Assembly (NCBI RefSeq): GCF_025698545.1
Contig: NC_068571.1
Location: forward strand, 49,385,733-49,449,732
DNA length: 64,000 nt
Source: Gossypium raimondii
Lineage: Eukaryota > Streptophyta > Magnoliopsida > Malvales > Malvaceae
Reading direction: 5' to 3'
Part shown: one piece after another, positions 13,187 to 23,986 of the stretch
How positions within the stretch are numbered: the first letter of the stretch is position 1
Layout: each line of letters begins with the position of its first letter
The notes under the pieces: generated by a model
Seen by the model: only the letters and a program-made list of their open reading frames with translations
What the model was told of the DNA's origin: nothing
Database searches by the model: none
Program-made: the position numbers and the translations under genes

Positions 13187-16100
13187 ATGGGAAGAATGGT
13201 GATGGTGGATGAGAAATTCTGTTTCGAAGAAGAAACGCAGCTAACCGTGCATAAGACGTCAGTGTTTTATCGAGGAGATGGGTTTGTGGTATACAACCCA
13301 AAAGGGGAGCTGATGTTGAGGTTCGATTCTTACTACGGCCCCCATGGCCATCCACTACCCAAAGACGAGCTGGTTCTCATGGACGCCACTGGCAACTGCC
13401 TTCTCACCCTCATTCGCAAGGTCTGTCTCTTCGTTCTTTCTGCGCTTAACTATTTCCATCTTGCAAACCCCGTTTCTGGATACCCAACCTTTCAAACAAA
13501 AATAAGTTATAGGGTACTAGAACCTGAAACTTTTTTTTTCTAAATTGATACTCCAATTTATATTTTGACCAAATTACTTAATATTATTAAGGAATTTGTC
13601 ATCTGAATTTATCCAAAAGTATTTAGTTAATTCATGAATTTTTCTAAAAAATTATACTTTTTTAAATTAATTTATACTTTTAAAAGATTTTTAAGTTTTT
13701 AATTTATGTTCACCACATGTCATATTGAGAGGTTGCCATATATTATTATAAGATTGGCCATCAATATCACATCGGTACAAATTAACATTGTTAATGCAGA
13801 AATACTAAACCTAGGTGATGAATATAAATATAGGTATCAAAATTTATATACCAACAATTTTAAGTAGTTTTGAATATGTTCAATAGCAATTTACATGCTA
13901 ATCTCAAAATTATATTACATTATTAAGTTGCTGGTTTGAGTGAATTTAGAGGTGAAATGTTTTAGTTTTTTAAAAGAAATAAAGGTTTAATTGGCCAAGA
14001 TTTTAGGGTTTGAAAAGGAATAAAAAAAGGATAAAGTTTGATTTTTTCAAGGGATAAATATTGAAATTATATATCAACTTTGATCTAACGTGTAATGTCA
14101 TATATGAACTTTGGTTTTATGTGATTATATATATAAAATTTTAATTTGATTCAATTTTTAAAAATCACTAACAACATTATCAAATTAGCATCATATTACG
14201 TTGGATATTACATACATAAACAATTATATTTATCCAATATGAAAATAAATATATGTATTTGTTTCTTTAAATATGTACAATTAAATCAAAATCAAAGTTC
14301 CATTTATACATATAAACGAAAATAAAAGTTTAATGTGTATAATTACACTAAATAAAAGTTAATGTATCAAATTGCACATTAAATCAAAATCGATGTATAA
14401 ATTTGATATTTATCTTAATTTTCTAATTAGAGTGTCTGCTTCACTCGGAAGTTTAAATTTATATTATATAATTTATGTATAAATGTGAAAACTATTACAA
14501 AGTTTAAAGACTAATTTGGATAAAAAATTAAATCTCGATATGAGAGTAATTGTCAAATTCAAACTCCAAATAGTGATTTAATTCTTAATCTTTTATCAAG
14601 GATGAAATCATGGATGGAATTCCTCAGTGTAATATTAGAACTTTTGAGGTTAACCCGATTAAGTATGGAATTCGTTTAAACTTTTAGAGTTAAAAAAACA
14701 CCAAATCTAAAAAAAGTTTAGGCAAAAATATTAGGCTCATTTAAATTAATGGTTGGGTTCGTTTTAAAGTTTATTATATTATTTATTTATTTTTATATAT
14801 TATATAAATTATATGATAAGAAAAATTAAGTATAATATTTAAATATATATTAAGTTATTCTTTTGTACAACGATGATTCAAACCCAAATTATTTTTGGGA
14901 TAGATGAACACTCGACCAATATCTTGAGATTCAAATATATTAAATTGTTTAAGTTTAAAAACAGTAAAATAAAATAAAATGATAGTAAAAGATATATATA
15001 TATATATATACATAATTAGTAAATATTAACAAATAATAATTTTATTTTAAAAATTAAAGTTATAGACAGTCTAAATGAGTTTAAATTAATCATTTATAAA
15101 TATAAGTAGATTTGGGTAAAATTTTAACCTTATATTTTAATTTGCGTCAATTTTAAGTAACTTAATATAATATTAATATCAAACATAAACTTGACCTAAC
15201 TCGATAATAGACATCTTTATTCAATATATATATGTTAATATTTTTTATCCATAACAAAGTAAGAAAAACAAACTATATTATCAGGTAGATTTTAATTATT
15301 TTCAAATAGACTATACATAAACTATACTTACGAAAATTAGGTTTATTTTAATAAGTTCAATTTAGAAGGGCTTATGGAGTTATGATATTACTATATAATT
15401 TATGCTTATTCAAGTTGGTTGGATTTAAAATATAAGTTTTAAATTTTGTTTAAATATGTCTATAATTTTAAATAGTTAATTCAAGCCTATTTTTTTAACC
15501 ATAAGCGGTTTAATATATTAGTTAATATGTTATATATTATAGGTATAATATTTATGTGCTATAAATTATATAATATATAAAATAAAGTGTAAATTATATC
15601 TAGGTCACTTTGAAAAGGGTTTGTCTTATTTTAGTTATTTTAATTTGTTTTTTCAATTTAATCGCTTTAATTAAGATAATTATCTGAATTAGCCGTTGTG
15701 GTTAAAAATTTCATTAATCTATTGATGGATTGTTGACATGGTATATTAGTCAATTGAATGACACATGACAATTTTTTTTTACTTTTGGCTAAAGCCTAGG
15801 GACCTATATACAATTAATCCAAAAACACTTTCTTTTCCTTTTTTCCTTTCTCTTCTCCCTGTACCTCAGAAATGGAGCTGGCTTACATCCCTGAACAAAC
15901 AAATTCAATTGAAACCCAGAATTTATCAACAGCATAAAAACTCCAACTCAACACCATTATTCAAATATGAACACAATAAAGAAAAAAGTGTTTTTATCAA
16001 TGTTTGGTTTCAGTCGCAACCCAGATCAACTAATGAACAAAATCAAAATCAAACTGAAACCGAACAGATGAAGGGAAAAGAAAATTCCCATGGCACAAGA

Positions 16101-17423
16101 TAAAAAATGAGGAGATGTTCAACTAGAAAGCTAAGGAATTTACAACAGGAGGGTAAGTAAACATAATTGCGTTCTTTTCATTTGTGTAACTGGAGCATTA
16201 CCTTGAAAACTATGTACTTGCCAGAGTCAAGGATCAAACAAACATACAAGATTAGTCACATCATTTTTACTTTCTGTTCACAAATTAACACAACGAAGCC
16301 AAATGTTGAACCTCTGTCAGGCTAATGGCAGGTTTTTCTTTCTTAATCGCTAAATATAATACTAAAAAATATGGGATTTTTCTTAAGCCTTCTTTTCCTT
16401 TGATTTTGATTTTATTCATTAGTTTTTGAATAATGGTGTTGAGTTATGCTGTTGATAAATTCTGGGTGTTAATTGAATTTGTTTCTTCAGGGAAGTAATG
16501 TAAGCCAGCTCCATTTATGAGGTACAGGGAGACGAGAACGGAAAATAAGAAAGTGTTTTTGGATTAATTATATAAAGGTCCCTAGGCTTTAGTCAAAAAT
16601 AACAAAAGTGTCAGGTATTGTTATTCAATTGGTAAATATGTTACATCAACAATCTGCCAGTGGATTAACAGAATTTTTAACGGCTTTTTAAAGTGACTAA
16701 ATTGAAAGCAAAAATTTAGAATAATTAAAATAGGACAAACTCCTTTTTTAAAGTGACATCAAGTGTAGTTTACGCAAAAATAAAACATGTAATATTTAAA
16801 AATAGATTAAAGCGGAATAAATCGAAATCTTATAGACCATATTCGACCTATATCTTAAATGGACTTAATTCTTTTAACAAAAATTAATTTTTTAAGCCTA
16901 AAATATTACTAGGAGGTGATTCACTTAATTTGGTGATTTTGCCCCATATATTTTGAATTATAGATAATTACTGTTTTAAATGATTGTTATAAAACAGAAG
17001 CCAAGTCTCCATCAAAGGTGGGAAGGATTATTAGGCGAAAAAACAAAAAATGAAAGCCCAATTTTCTGTGTCCATCGATCATCCATCATCGGACGGTCAA
17101 ATGTTGTAGTGGACGTATACGGTGATCCAAGCCAGGAGTACCATATAGATGGCTCCTATCCCCATCGTTGCTGTACAATCTACAACACTTCTTTAGAGAG
17201 CTCATCAAAGGAACCAATGGCTGAGATCAAAAGAAAAGTGGACCCCTCAACTCATGTGATGCTGGGCAAAGATGTGTTTTTGTTGTGTCTTAGGCCAGGG
17301 TTTGACAGTGCATTTGCAATGGCCTTAGTCCTCATTCTTGATCAAATGTTTGATGATGCTGATATTGATGACGATGATACCAAAGAGGATCCTACTCATG
17401 TTGCACTGGATTCTTCCTCTTAA
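13187..17423 (+). CDS. LURP-one-related (LOR, DUF567) protein, two exons
   Basis: Exon 1 is 13187-13420 (78 codons, ends in LLTLIRK) and exon 2 is 16998-17423, joined in phase 0 across a GT/AG intron of 3577 bases; the product is 219 residues, normal for the family. The start was placed at the ATG of MGRMVMVDEKF because the frame upstream offers only a TTG and the family begins here. The N-terminal half (FCFEEETQLTVHKTS, then DGFVVYNPKG) and the block KPSLHQRWEG after the junction are typical LOR signatures. The protein is predicted to fold like the Tubby C-terminal barrel; members such as LURP1 act in defence against oomycetes, but the substrate or partner of this member is unknown. The C-terminus is strongly acidic (DDADIDDDDTKED). 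The intron carries at least two foldback repeats. Confidence 0.92.
14040..14400. mobile_element. Diverged foldback (MITE-like) repeat in the LOR intron
   Basis: The left end reads TCAACTTTGATCTAACGTG and the reverse complement of the right end has the diverged counterpart with the same order of words (ACATCGATTTTGATTTAATG). Imperfect inverted arms surround an AT-rich middle with no coding capacity. The arms are diverged, so exact ends and target duplication cannot be fixed by eye. Confidence 0.5.
15589..16773. mobile_element. 1.2-kb foldback element with ~370-bp inverted arms in the LOR intron
   Basis: The left arm (about 15589-15965) and right arm (about 16410-16773) are inverted copies of each other. 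For example, CCTAGGGACCTATATA on the left mirrors the right-arm TATAAAGGTCCCTAGG, and GAGCTGGCTTACAT mirrors ATGTAAGCCAGCTC. Outer ends read GTAAATTATA and, inverted, GTAAACTACA. The right arm lacks about nine bases found in the left. The central 450 bases show no transposase. Long inverted arms without coding suggest a non-autonomous DNA element, perhaps Mutator-like. No clean target duplication is visible; both flanks contain AAATAAA. Confidence 0.8.
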
Positions 17424-19729
17424 CTCGCTTTTTTACTACTTTTTTAAAATAAACTTTAATCTGATTAAGTCAAATATTAGAATTTTATTTTAGGTAAAAC
17501 CTTTTACTACATCCTTTCAAGTTTTTCTAATTTTATATTAAGTATTTTGTGTAGTATTATTTAAGTACTCGAATTGGTGTCACAAGTCAACCGAGCATCA
17601 ATTCAATTTAGGAAATTATGAAAATTCAATTACGTAATTAAAATAAGTTACATTATTCGAGGTTAATTTAGTCTTTTATTTAAAAAACAATAAAATTATG
17701 CATAAAACGACATTTGAACCCATACCACTAGGTTAGTAAAATTTTAAATTTATCACTCAACCAAAGCTTTATTTTAACACTCACACTTTTATTATCTCTA
17801 TCAACTGTATATATTAATAATAATGTTGTTGTTGATTGAGTTAGTGTCACAAATTAACAAGACACCAACTTAAAATTGATGAAAACACCATATTAAACAA
17901 TTGTATCCATTTAGTATCTTTAATCGATACATTTTGTGTTTAAACTCCGTTTTACTAACAATTTAATCTTTTTTATTAAGCCCTTTTATGTTACAAAGTA
18001 ACAAATATTATTTTGAGGGCATTTATGTTTTTTTTTATAATTTGATATATTTAGAAAAAACACACAATAAGAATCATGAGAATTAAACACAAGACAACAT
18101 GCTTTTCGCCATTTCAACCAAAATCATATTAAATTTGTATATTTTGTCATATGAATGTTTTCACTCACATCGTGAGTGTGTCATAATCTAGTATTATTTA
18201 TTAAACTGTGTTTTTGGAAAAGCTATTTTTCCGAATATGCTTTATTTGGATGGATATCTTGACACCCATAAGTGTTGAGTTTAAGGTGTTTGTAAACACC
18301 TCCAAATTTTCTGTGCCCTATTGAAATCAGGGTAATTATAATGGTATGATTACAACACCTCGACAACCACGAGTGATGAGTTTATTTTTATATATTTAAA
18401 ATCTCTACAGTAACACTTTAGTTTAATTTTGAAACGATTGAGGATAAATTTACTAAAATGATATTTTGATATATTGTTCTATATTTTGATTCAAGTTTAT
18501 CCAAAATAGATTTTGTTCATTCAAAAGTTTATCTAAAAACTTTGTCCAATAATTTAAACGAAAATTTTGAATAGTTTAATGATCAAATTGTAACTTTTTT
18601 AGTTAGTAGTCAAAGAAAACTTATCCATAGTTTAGTGACTAATTTGGTAAACTACACTCAATGTCACACAATTATTAGTAAGCTTATATTTTGGTCACTC
18701 AACTTCAAAAAGTTACAAAATGGTCATTGAGCCATTCAAAATTTTCAATTAAGTCATTGAACTATTCGAAAGTTTTTATTTAAATCATTGGGTTGCTAAG
18801 TTTTAACCTCATATTTTATATTCCATTCAGATAGATCATGTCAAATTTGATGTAAATTAAATTTTAACTATTTATTTTATGTAAAAGTTTTCTAATCGTT
18901 CAATTAATATTAATATGTACAATATTTTAGATTGATATGAAAATATTGAAACGGTTGAGAAAATTACATGCATGAAAATTATAATTATATTGATAAATTT
19001 AATAAATGTATCATTAAAATATTAATCGTACAAAAATATATAAAATTTAATTTTACATCCGAATGAGTGGATACTCTTCTAATTATTAATATATTTACCA
19101 TTTCAACTAAAACTACTTTAATTTTTAATAAATATATTTATTATATAATTTTTTTATCAACATCATGAGTTCTGATGTTAATAGTTTGATTGAAATAACT
19201 TAAAAAAAAAGTTTAATTGGAATAGTTGTGCCACAACTTTGTGCTTTCTTTTAAAAGAAAATTTTCGTCAATCGAGTGTTAACTGGATTGACATTATTAT
19301 CAATGTAGAAGGACGTAGGTTTAAGTGTGCTGAAGCACATTATCCTCCTATTTATGAATAATTTTAAGAATTATCTTAAAAATATCATATATAATCAAAA
19401 ACTATAATAAGAGAGTAAAATTTGCAACTCTTGACCCATAATTTAAAAGCTCAGAACTTTCCTGGTGTCTTATTCTACAAACAAAGATAATGACAGTTTT
19501 AAGGATACTCGTCTTTGTAATTTTCATAATTTTTACAACACAAAAAACTTTCCAGCCAATCATGTTTTACACCAAAACAGCCAATAGAATCTTTTTCTTG
19601 ATTTCAGTTTTGGAATCTTTCAATGAAAAAAATAAAACATTCTTTCCAGGAAATTATTGGGAAAACTATAAGTAGAACTGAAACAGATAGCTTGAAAAAC
19701 AGATTACCCAGTTTTAGATCCTGGGTGCA
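17424..19729. other. Intergenic AT-rich DNA with dispersed repeat fragments
   Basis: No gene is readable. The stretch at 18690-18790 (phrases such as TTGGTCACTCAACTTC and AATGGTCATTGAGCC) looks like a piece of a short dispersed repeat, with repeated wording within itself. The small frame at 19490-19675 has no recognisable similarity. The last part should include the promoter of the truncated USP-kinase gene that follows. Confidence 0.5.
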
Positions 19730-20938
19730 ATGGAAGATCAAAGAGTAATGGTAATCCAGGATGCATCTAAACAAGTATGTTCAAGTGCCATTAAATGGGC
19801 ACTTCATACCTTAATTCTTAAGCCTGGAGATTTGCTTCTCCTTCTTGGTGTCCTTCATCAGGTCAATCATCCTACACCTGTTGTGTCTCTCAAAGGAACA
19901 AGGAAGCTTGGTAAGATTTCATCATTATGGAATTATTTACAAATTTGTTTGATTGAATTTTTGCAAATTAATTTTGTTTGTTTTTGAAGTGGGATATAGG
20001 AAGAAAATGGGTTTCAGTTCAAAGTTTGCAGCAAATCACACAATTGTTGATAGGGAAACAAGGAAGGAGGAGTTTGAGAATAATGCTGAAATTTTAGAGA
20101 TTTCAAAGCTTTGCAAAGCACAAAAGGTTAGTCAAATTTTCAAGCCACTATATATATATATAAAATAATCAGCTAATGAGAGTTCTCCATTAGTAAACTC
20201 AGGTTGAGTTTAGGATAGAAGTAACTTCAGGAGCATCACCAGCAGTTGTGGCTATCCAATCCGCACAAAATGTGAAGGCAACATGGGTAATTCTAGACAG
20301 GTGACATTGCATTAGGGTGCAATATTTACAGAAATGCAAAATAAATTTGATTCAAAAGGATCTTTTCTGAAACAGGAAGATGAAGAAAAACAAGAAAATC
20401 TTTCTGGAAAAGCTTCCATGTGGGATATCAAGGATGAAGAAAAACAATGGCATCAAGTTATTGAGAGGACCAAGAACAAAATTTTGTTTAACTTATGATG
20501 ATATGATACCTGGGAACCCTGAAGAAGATGACCTTTTCAGCATTGAAGTTTTCCCAACATGTAAAACTATTTCTGATAAACCTGTTTAGTATTGGGTTAA
20601 TACAAAAATTAGTCCCCCAATTACATATCTTTTTCACAATTTGGTATTTAAACATTATTTCCGTAAAGCAACTTAACCAGTACCAATGACTAGAAAACAA
20701 GCAGAACGTTGTGATTAAACCAGCAAAAAACAACATATTCTTTCAAGAACCATTGAAATTCAAGTCAGAAATAGATGAACTCATTAGAGTCAGACACAAG
20801 AACGTAGTCATGTTGTTAGGTGACTGTCCAGAAGGAACTCATAGGCTACTTGTTTATGAGTATGTCTGTAATGATTCACTTGATCAACATCTATCAAGTA
20901 AGGATAACCATATGAAAAAGAAAACAATTCTGGTGCAG
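19730..20938 (+). pseudogene. Truncated USP-domain receptor-like cytoplasmic kinase
   Basis: Four exons join with correct phases: 19730-19910, 19990-20126, 20203-20300 and from 20376. They give an N-terminal universal-stress-protein-like domain (MEDQRVMVIQDASKQ, then VKATWVILDR) as in plant 'inactive protein kinase' USP-kinase proteins, ending with a TAG at 20587 unless an intron starts just before it. A later piece, about 20711-20938, is kinase subdomains II-V: a VVIK lysine, the alpha-C glutamate in FKSEI, RHKNVVMLLGDC and LLVYEYVCNDSLDQHL. The glycine loop, catalytic loop and DFG segment are missing, and an (ACAT)n repeat follows at once. Either a dead remnant or a gene now making only the USP part. 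Confidence 0.75.
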
Positions 20939-20986
20939 GTATTTCAGCATATACTTGGCATTATAAACAAGGTATTGAAAGCTAGA

Positions 20987-20988
<2 letters not shown>

Positions 20989-21017
<29 letters not shown>

Positions 21018-21031
21018 CATACATACATACA

Positions 21032-21061
<30 letters not shown>
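20989..21061. repeat. (ACAT)n microsatellite, about 18 units
   Basis: Eighteen uninterrupted four-base units directly follow the kinase fragment. In one frame they read as a spurious HTYI repeat. The tract lies where the rest of the kinase domain should begin. Confidence 0.97.
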
Positions 21062-21062
<1 letters not shown>

Positions 21063-21365
21063 GAAGTAGATCTTTCTCAGCAAACCTTTGGGGATGCCAA
21101 AGTTTTAGCATTCCTTCTTCTGCTGATGGGAAAGCTATAAATTTAAGAGCTCAATTACAAGAAGATAATTTAATTTACAATTATTTGTTAAAAATAATTA
21201 TAATTTAATTTTAATGTTATTATAGGAAAAAATTGTGATAATTTTAATTATAATTTAATTTACAATTATTCGTTAAAAATAATTTTAATTTAATTTTAAT
21301 TTTATTATGAAAAATTGAGGTAAAAAAAGTTGTGCTAATTTTATTGATATAGAATTGAGTTATAT

Positions 21366-22070
21366 ATGAAGGCAGCTGAGTGTGGCTGCCAATTTGCAAG
21401 AGTCGCCACCCATGAGAATACAAACGTTTCGGTTTCACAAGCTGCTCATCATTACCAATTGATGAGGATTGAACCTAACACTGCCAAAATTGGTTCAAGT
21501 CTATCCCCTTTATCACGGAATTCACTATCAAAATGCAGAGTGGCAAACAGGTTCTCCTGTTTGGGAAAATATAGTGTCCGATAAGATAAATGTTGGGGTA
21601 CCTATCGGTACATCAATTACAGAGCCAGCTGAAGCGGGTTCTTTGCAGAATCTCTTTTCCTCTTCTGATGTTGATGTTGGTGGTGAGGGAATCAGAAAGC
21701 AAGACATTAGGAACAAACATGAAATGTCGTTTGGGACGGAATATGATCTGTCCTTGCGGCTAGGTCTATTTTCTGACCCTTATGCATAAGTACAAAAGAA
21801 TTCAGTTTGTGAAGCTGAAGATGTTGGTACAAGCGACTCTATAGTTAAAGGTAAACTTAATGAGGTTTTCCAACAAAAGAGTAAAGAGTCCGGTTTTCTT
21901 CCCGGTGAGGACTGTTAATGACCATTTTGAATCTATTTCAGGAAAAGGGTTCATAGAAAGCGAAGCTTGAAACTTGGAGGCTACAATGAGAAAGCACATG
22001 TCAACATCCAGAGGCAATTCGGAAGAACAATTTTGCTGGCAGCCAGGGCCCCTATCTAATAATTGAAGAA
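21366..22070 (+). pseudogene. Decayed coding stretch of unrecognised family
   Basis: The frame 21469-21789 looks protein-like (GTSITEPAEAGSLQNLF, then FGTEYDLSLRLGLFSD) and stops at a TAA at 21787. Beyond the stop the same frame stays open and equally protein-like for about 40 codons (KLNEVFQQKSKESGFLPG). A further segment near 21985-22060 reads RKHMSTSRGNSEEQFCWQPG in another frame. Coding character that carries across a stop and a frame change is what a decayed gene looks like. The motif combination recalls a plant nuclear protein family, possibly KIX-domain coactivators, but I do not recognise it well enough to name it. The upstream frame from 21366 may be part of it. Confidence 0.45.
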
Positions 22071-23986
22071 AAGTACCAGGTTTGGAGATGATAGTTTTGC
22101 AATGTAGTTTGTCATTCAAACTTAATGGTCTCTTGATCATATTACTGAATCCCTCCTTAGTAGTGATTGTAAAATTTAAATGCTGACCATGACTTGCATG
22201 GTTGGGATGCAATAGATAGTGAGTTGTAAATAAAATCTGAGCATTATTGATATCTAATAGTTGGATGATTTAATTCTCGTGACACGTTTAACCACTTAAA
22301 GCCTTTTAATAAGTAAGAATTTTAGATCTGTAGGTTTTTACTTGTACTAAGTGAAAGAAGTTCTTCACTGTGAAATTAATCGGCCATTTGTAACTATGAG
22401 GTAGTGTAAGATATAGACCTGAGTTAATAGAGAGTGAAGTGAACCAAATGGAGTTTGTAACTATGAAGTAGAGTAAGATATAGACCCAAGTTAACAGAGG
22501 ACAATGGCTGAGGTTCGTTTTGGCATGTCTGCATAATATATTTCTTGCTGATAGGACAGTTTCTTTTTGGTTGGTCGAGCCCAATTTCCTACTGCAGTTT
22601 GTTGCCTGTCGTGGTCGGTGCCAGGTGAGAACAAACTTCAATGATGTATTTATGTCTTCTTTACCGAATCACTTGGTTTGTGGATCAAGATGGCAAGAGG
22701 CATCTGAGTGTTGTAAGAAATGTTCCTGGGTTTAATCCTGGTTAGCATTTTAACTTATAAAAGGATTCTTTGGTAGAGAGGACATCGATTTGGTGTTTGT
22801 AGAATTATGTGTTAAGCTGTGTGATTGATGAGTGGACTTCATGCCTATCTATTTTAAGAACCTACATATAATGGAAGTAGATTGCAACATGAATAGCTTC
22901 TACTGTTTTCCTTCAGACAAATGCCTGTTATTTTCAGTTAAGCTTCAGAGAAGAATGCCGGCTTCGAGGATTACTTCATTTTGGGCTCTGATTTCTGACG
23001 TTGTATGTGGAGCTGTAATAATGGTTGCTGGGTTTAATCCTGGTTAGCATTTTTTCCATTGTGGCCAGATTTTATGACTAATAACAAGATTTTTAAGCTC
23101 AGTAATTAATCATCCGCATCCGCATTTTATTATTAGGCTCATTAAAAAGATAAATGTTGATCATGAACTTTAAAGCTGGCTCCATACCTAAGATGAGGAT
23201 CAAACTCTCGACCACTGATTAAAGTAAAAGAGACCTTTACCATCTCACCCAACTCTCGTAGTTAATCATTTTATATTTTTTAGAGGTAAAGGAAGACATA
23301 AATTGATTAAAAATTAAAGGGTTCGAGACAAAATGTCCCTTAGGCATTAGCCATCAAAAGCCGGGTACATACGCACTTCCAAAGTAAATAAAAAAAAAGA
23401 AAAAGAAGAAGACCACTTCCAATTCTAGCAAGGGGCATCCGCAGATCAATTGCCTTCTCTAAAGATATAGATATATTTAATTCATCTTTGATCAAACTTT
23501 ATCAATCAAGAACACTCAAACCCACATCTTTCTACACCGATAACAATACCGATATTATTCAAGTTAAGACTCGGTTGGGATCAACTAAATTAATCTTTAG
23601 TTGTAGCTTGTTTATATTTGATGCATGTTATAACTAAAAACAGTAAGCACAAAAGATTACATAAGAAAGAGGAAAAAAAGAAAAAAGAGTGAAACCCCAC
23701 AAATGTATGTTTTATATACTAACTAAAGTTATAAGAAGAATTTATTCAGGCACAAGAGATATACATTTTTCTGAGATTTATAATCAGCAACTTCCCCACC
23801 ATGTGTTTACTAAAGGTACAAAAATCAGGTGTATTGGATTGTTCTCTAAGGTTTGAAATGAAAAAAATATATAAGTAGTAACCCTAAAACTAATTAAATT
23901 CTGGGTTCTGACTTAGCATTAAATGCAAAAATGCAAGTGCAGAACAGAATGAGCCCCGACACGCATTCAATGTTCAATCACCATCT
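22071..23986. other. Intergenic region with short local duplications
   Basis: No gene is supported. Two local duplications are visible: TTTGTAACTATGA followed by AAGATATAGACC near 22387 and again near 22453, and GGGTTTAATCCTGGTTAGCA near 22728 and again near 23030. Both may be remnants of the decayed coding unit to the left. The segment 23700-23986 is the probable 3' untranslated region of the glucanase gene on the minus strand. Confidence 0.5.

Noticed and set aside
15765-16103. 112-codon open frame on the plus strand
   Set aside because: It lies in the left arm of the foldback element, is low-complexity, and has no domain pattern; the arm's inverse copy does not keep it open.
21802-22212. 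136-codon minus-strand frame
   Set aside because: Overlaps the plus-strand coding-like stretch; it has no family pattern, and the sense reading is more protein-like.
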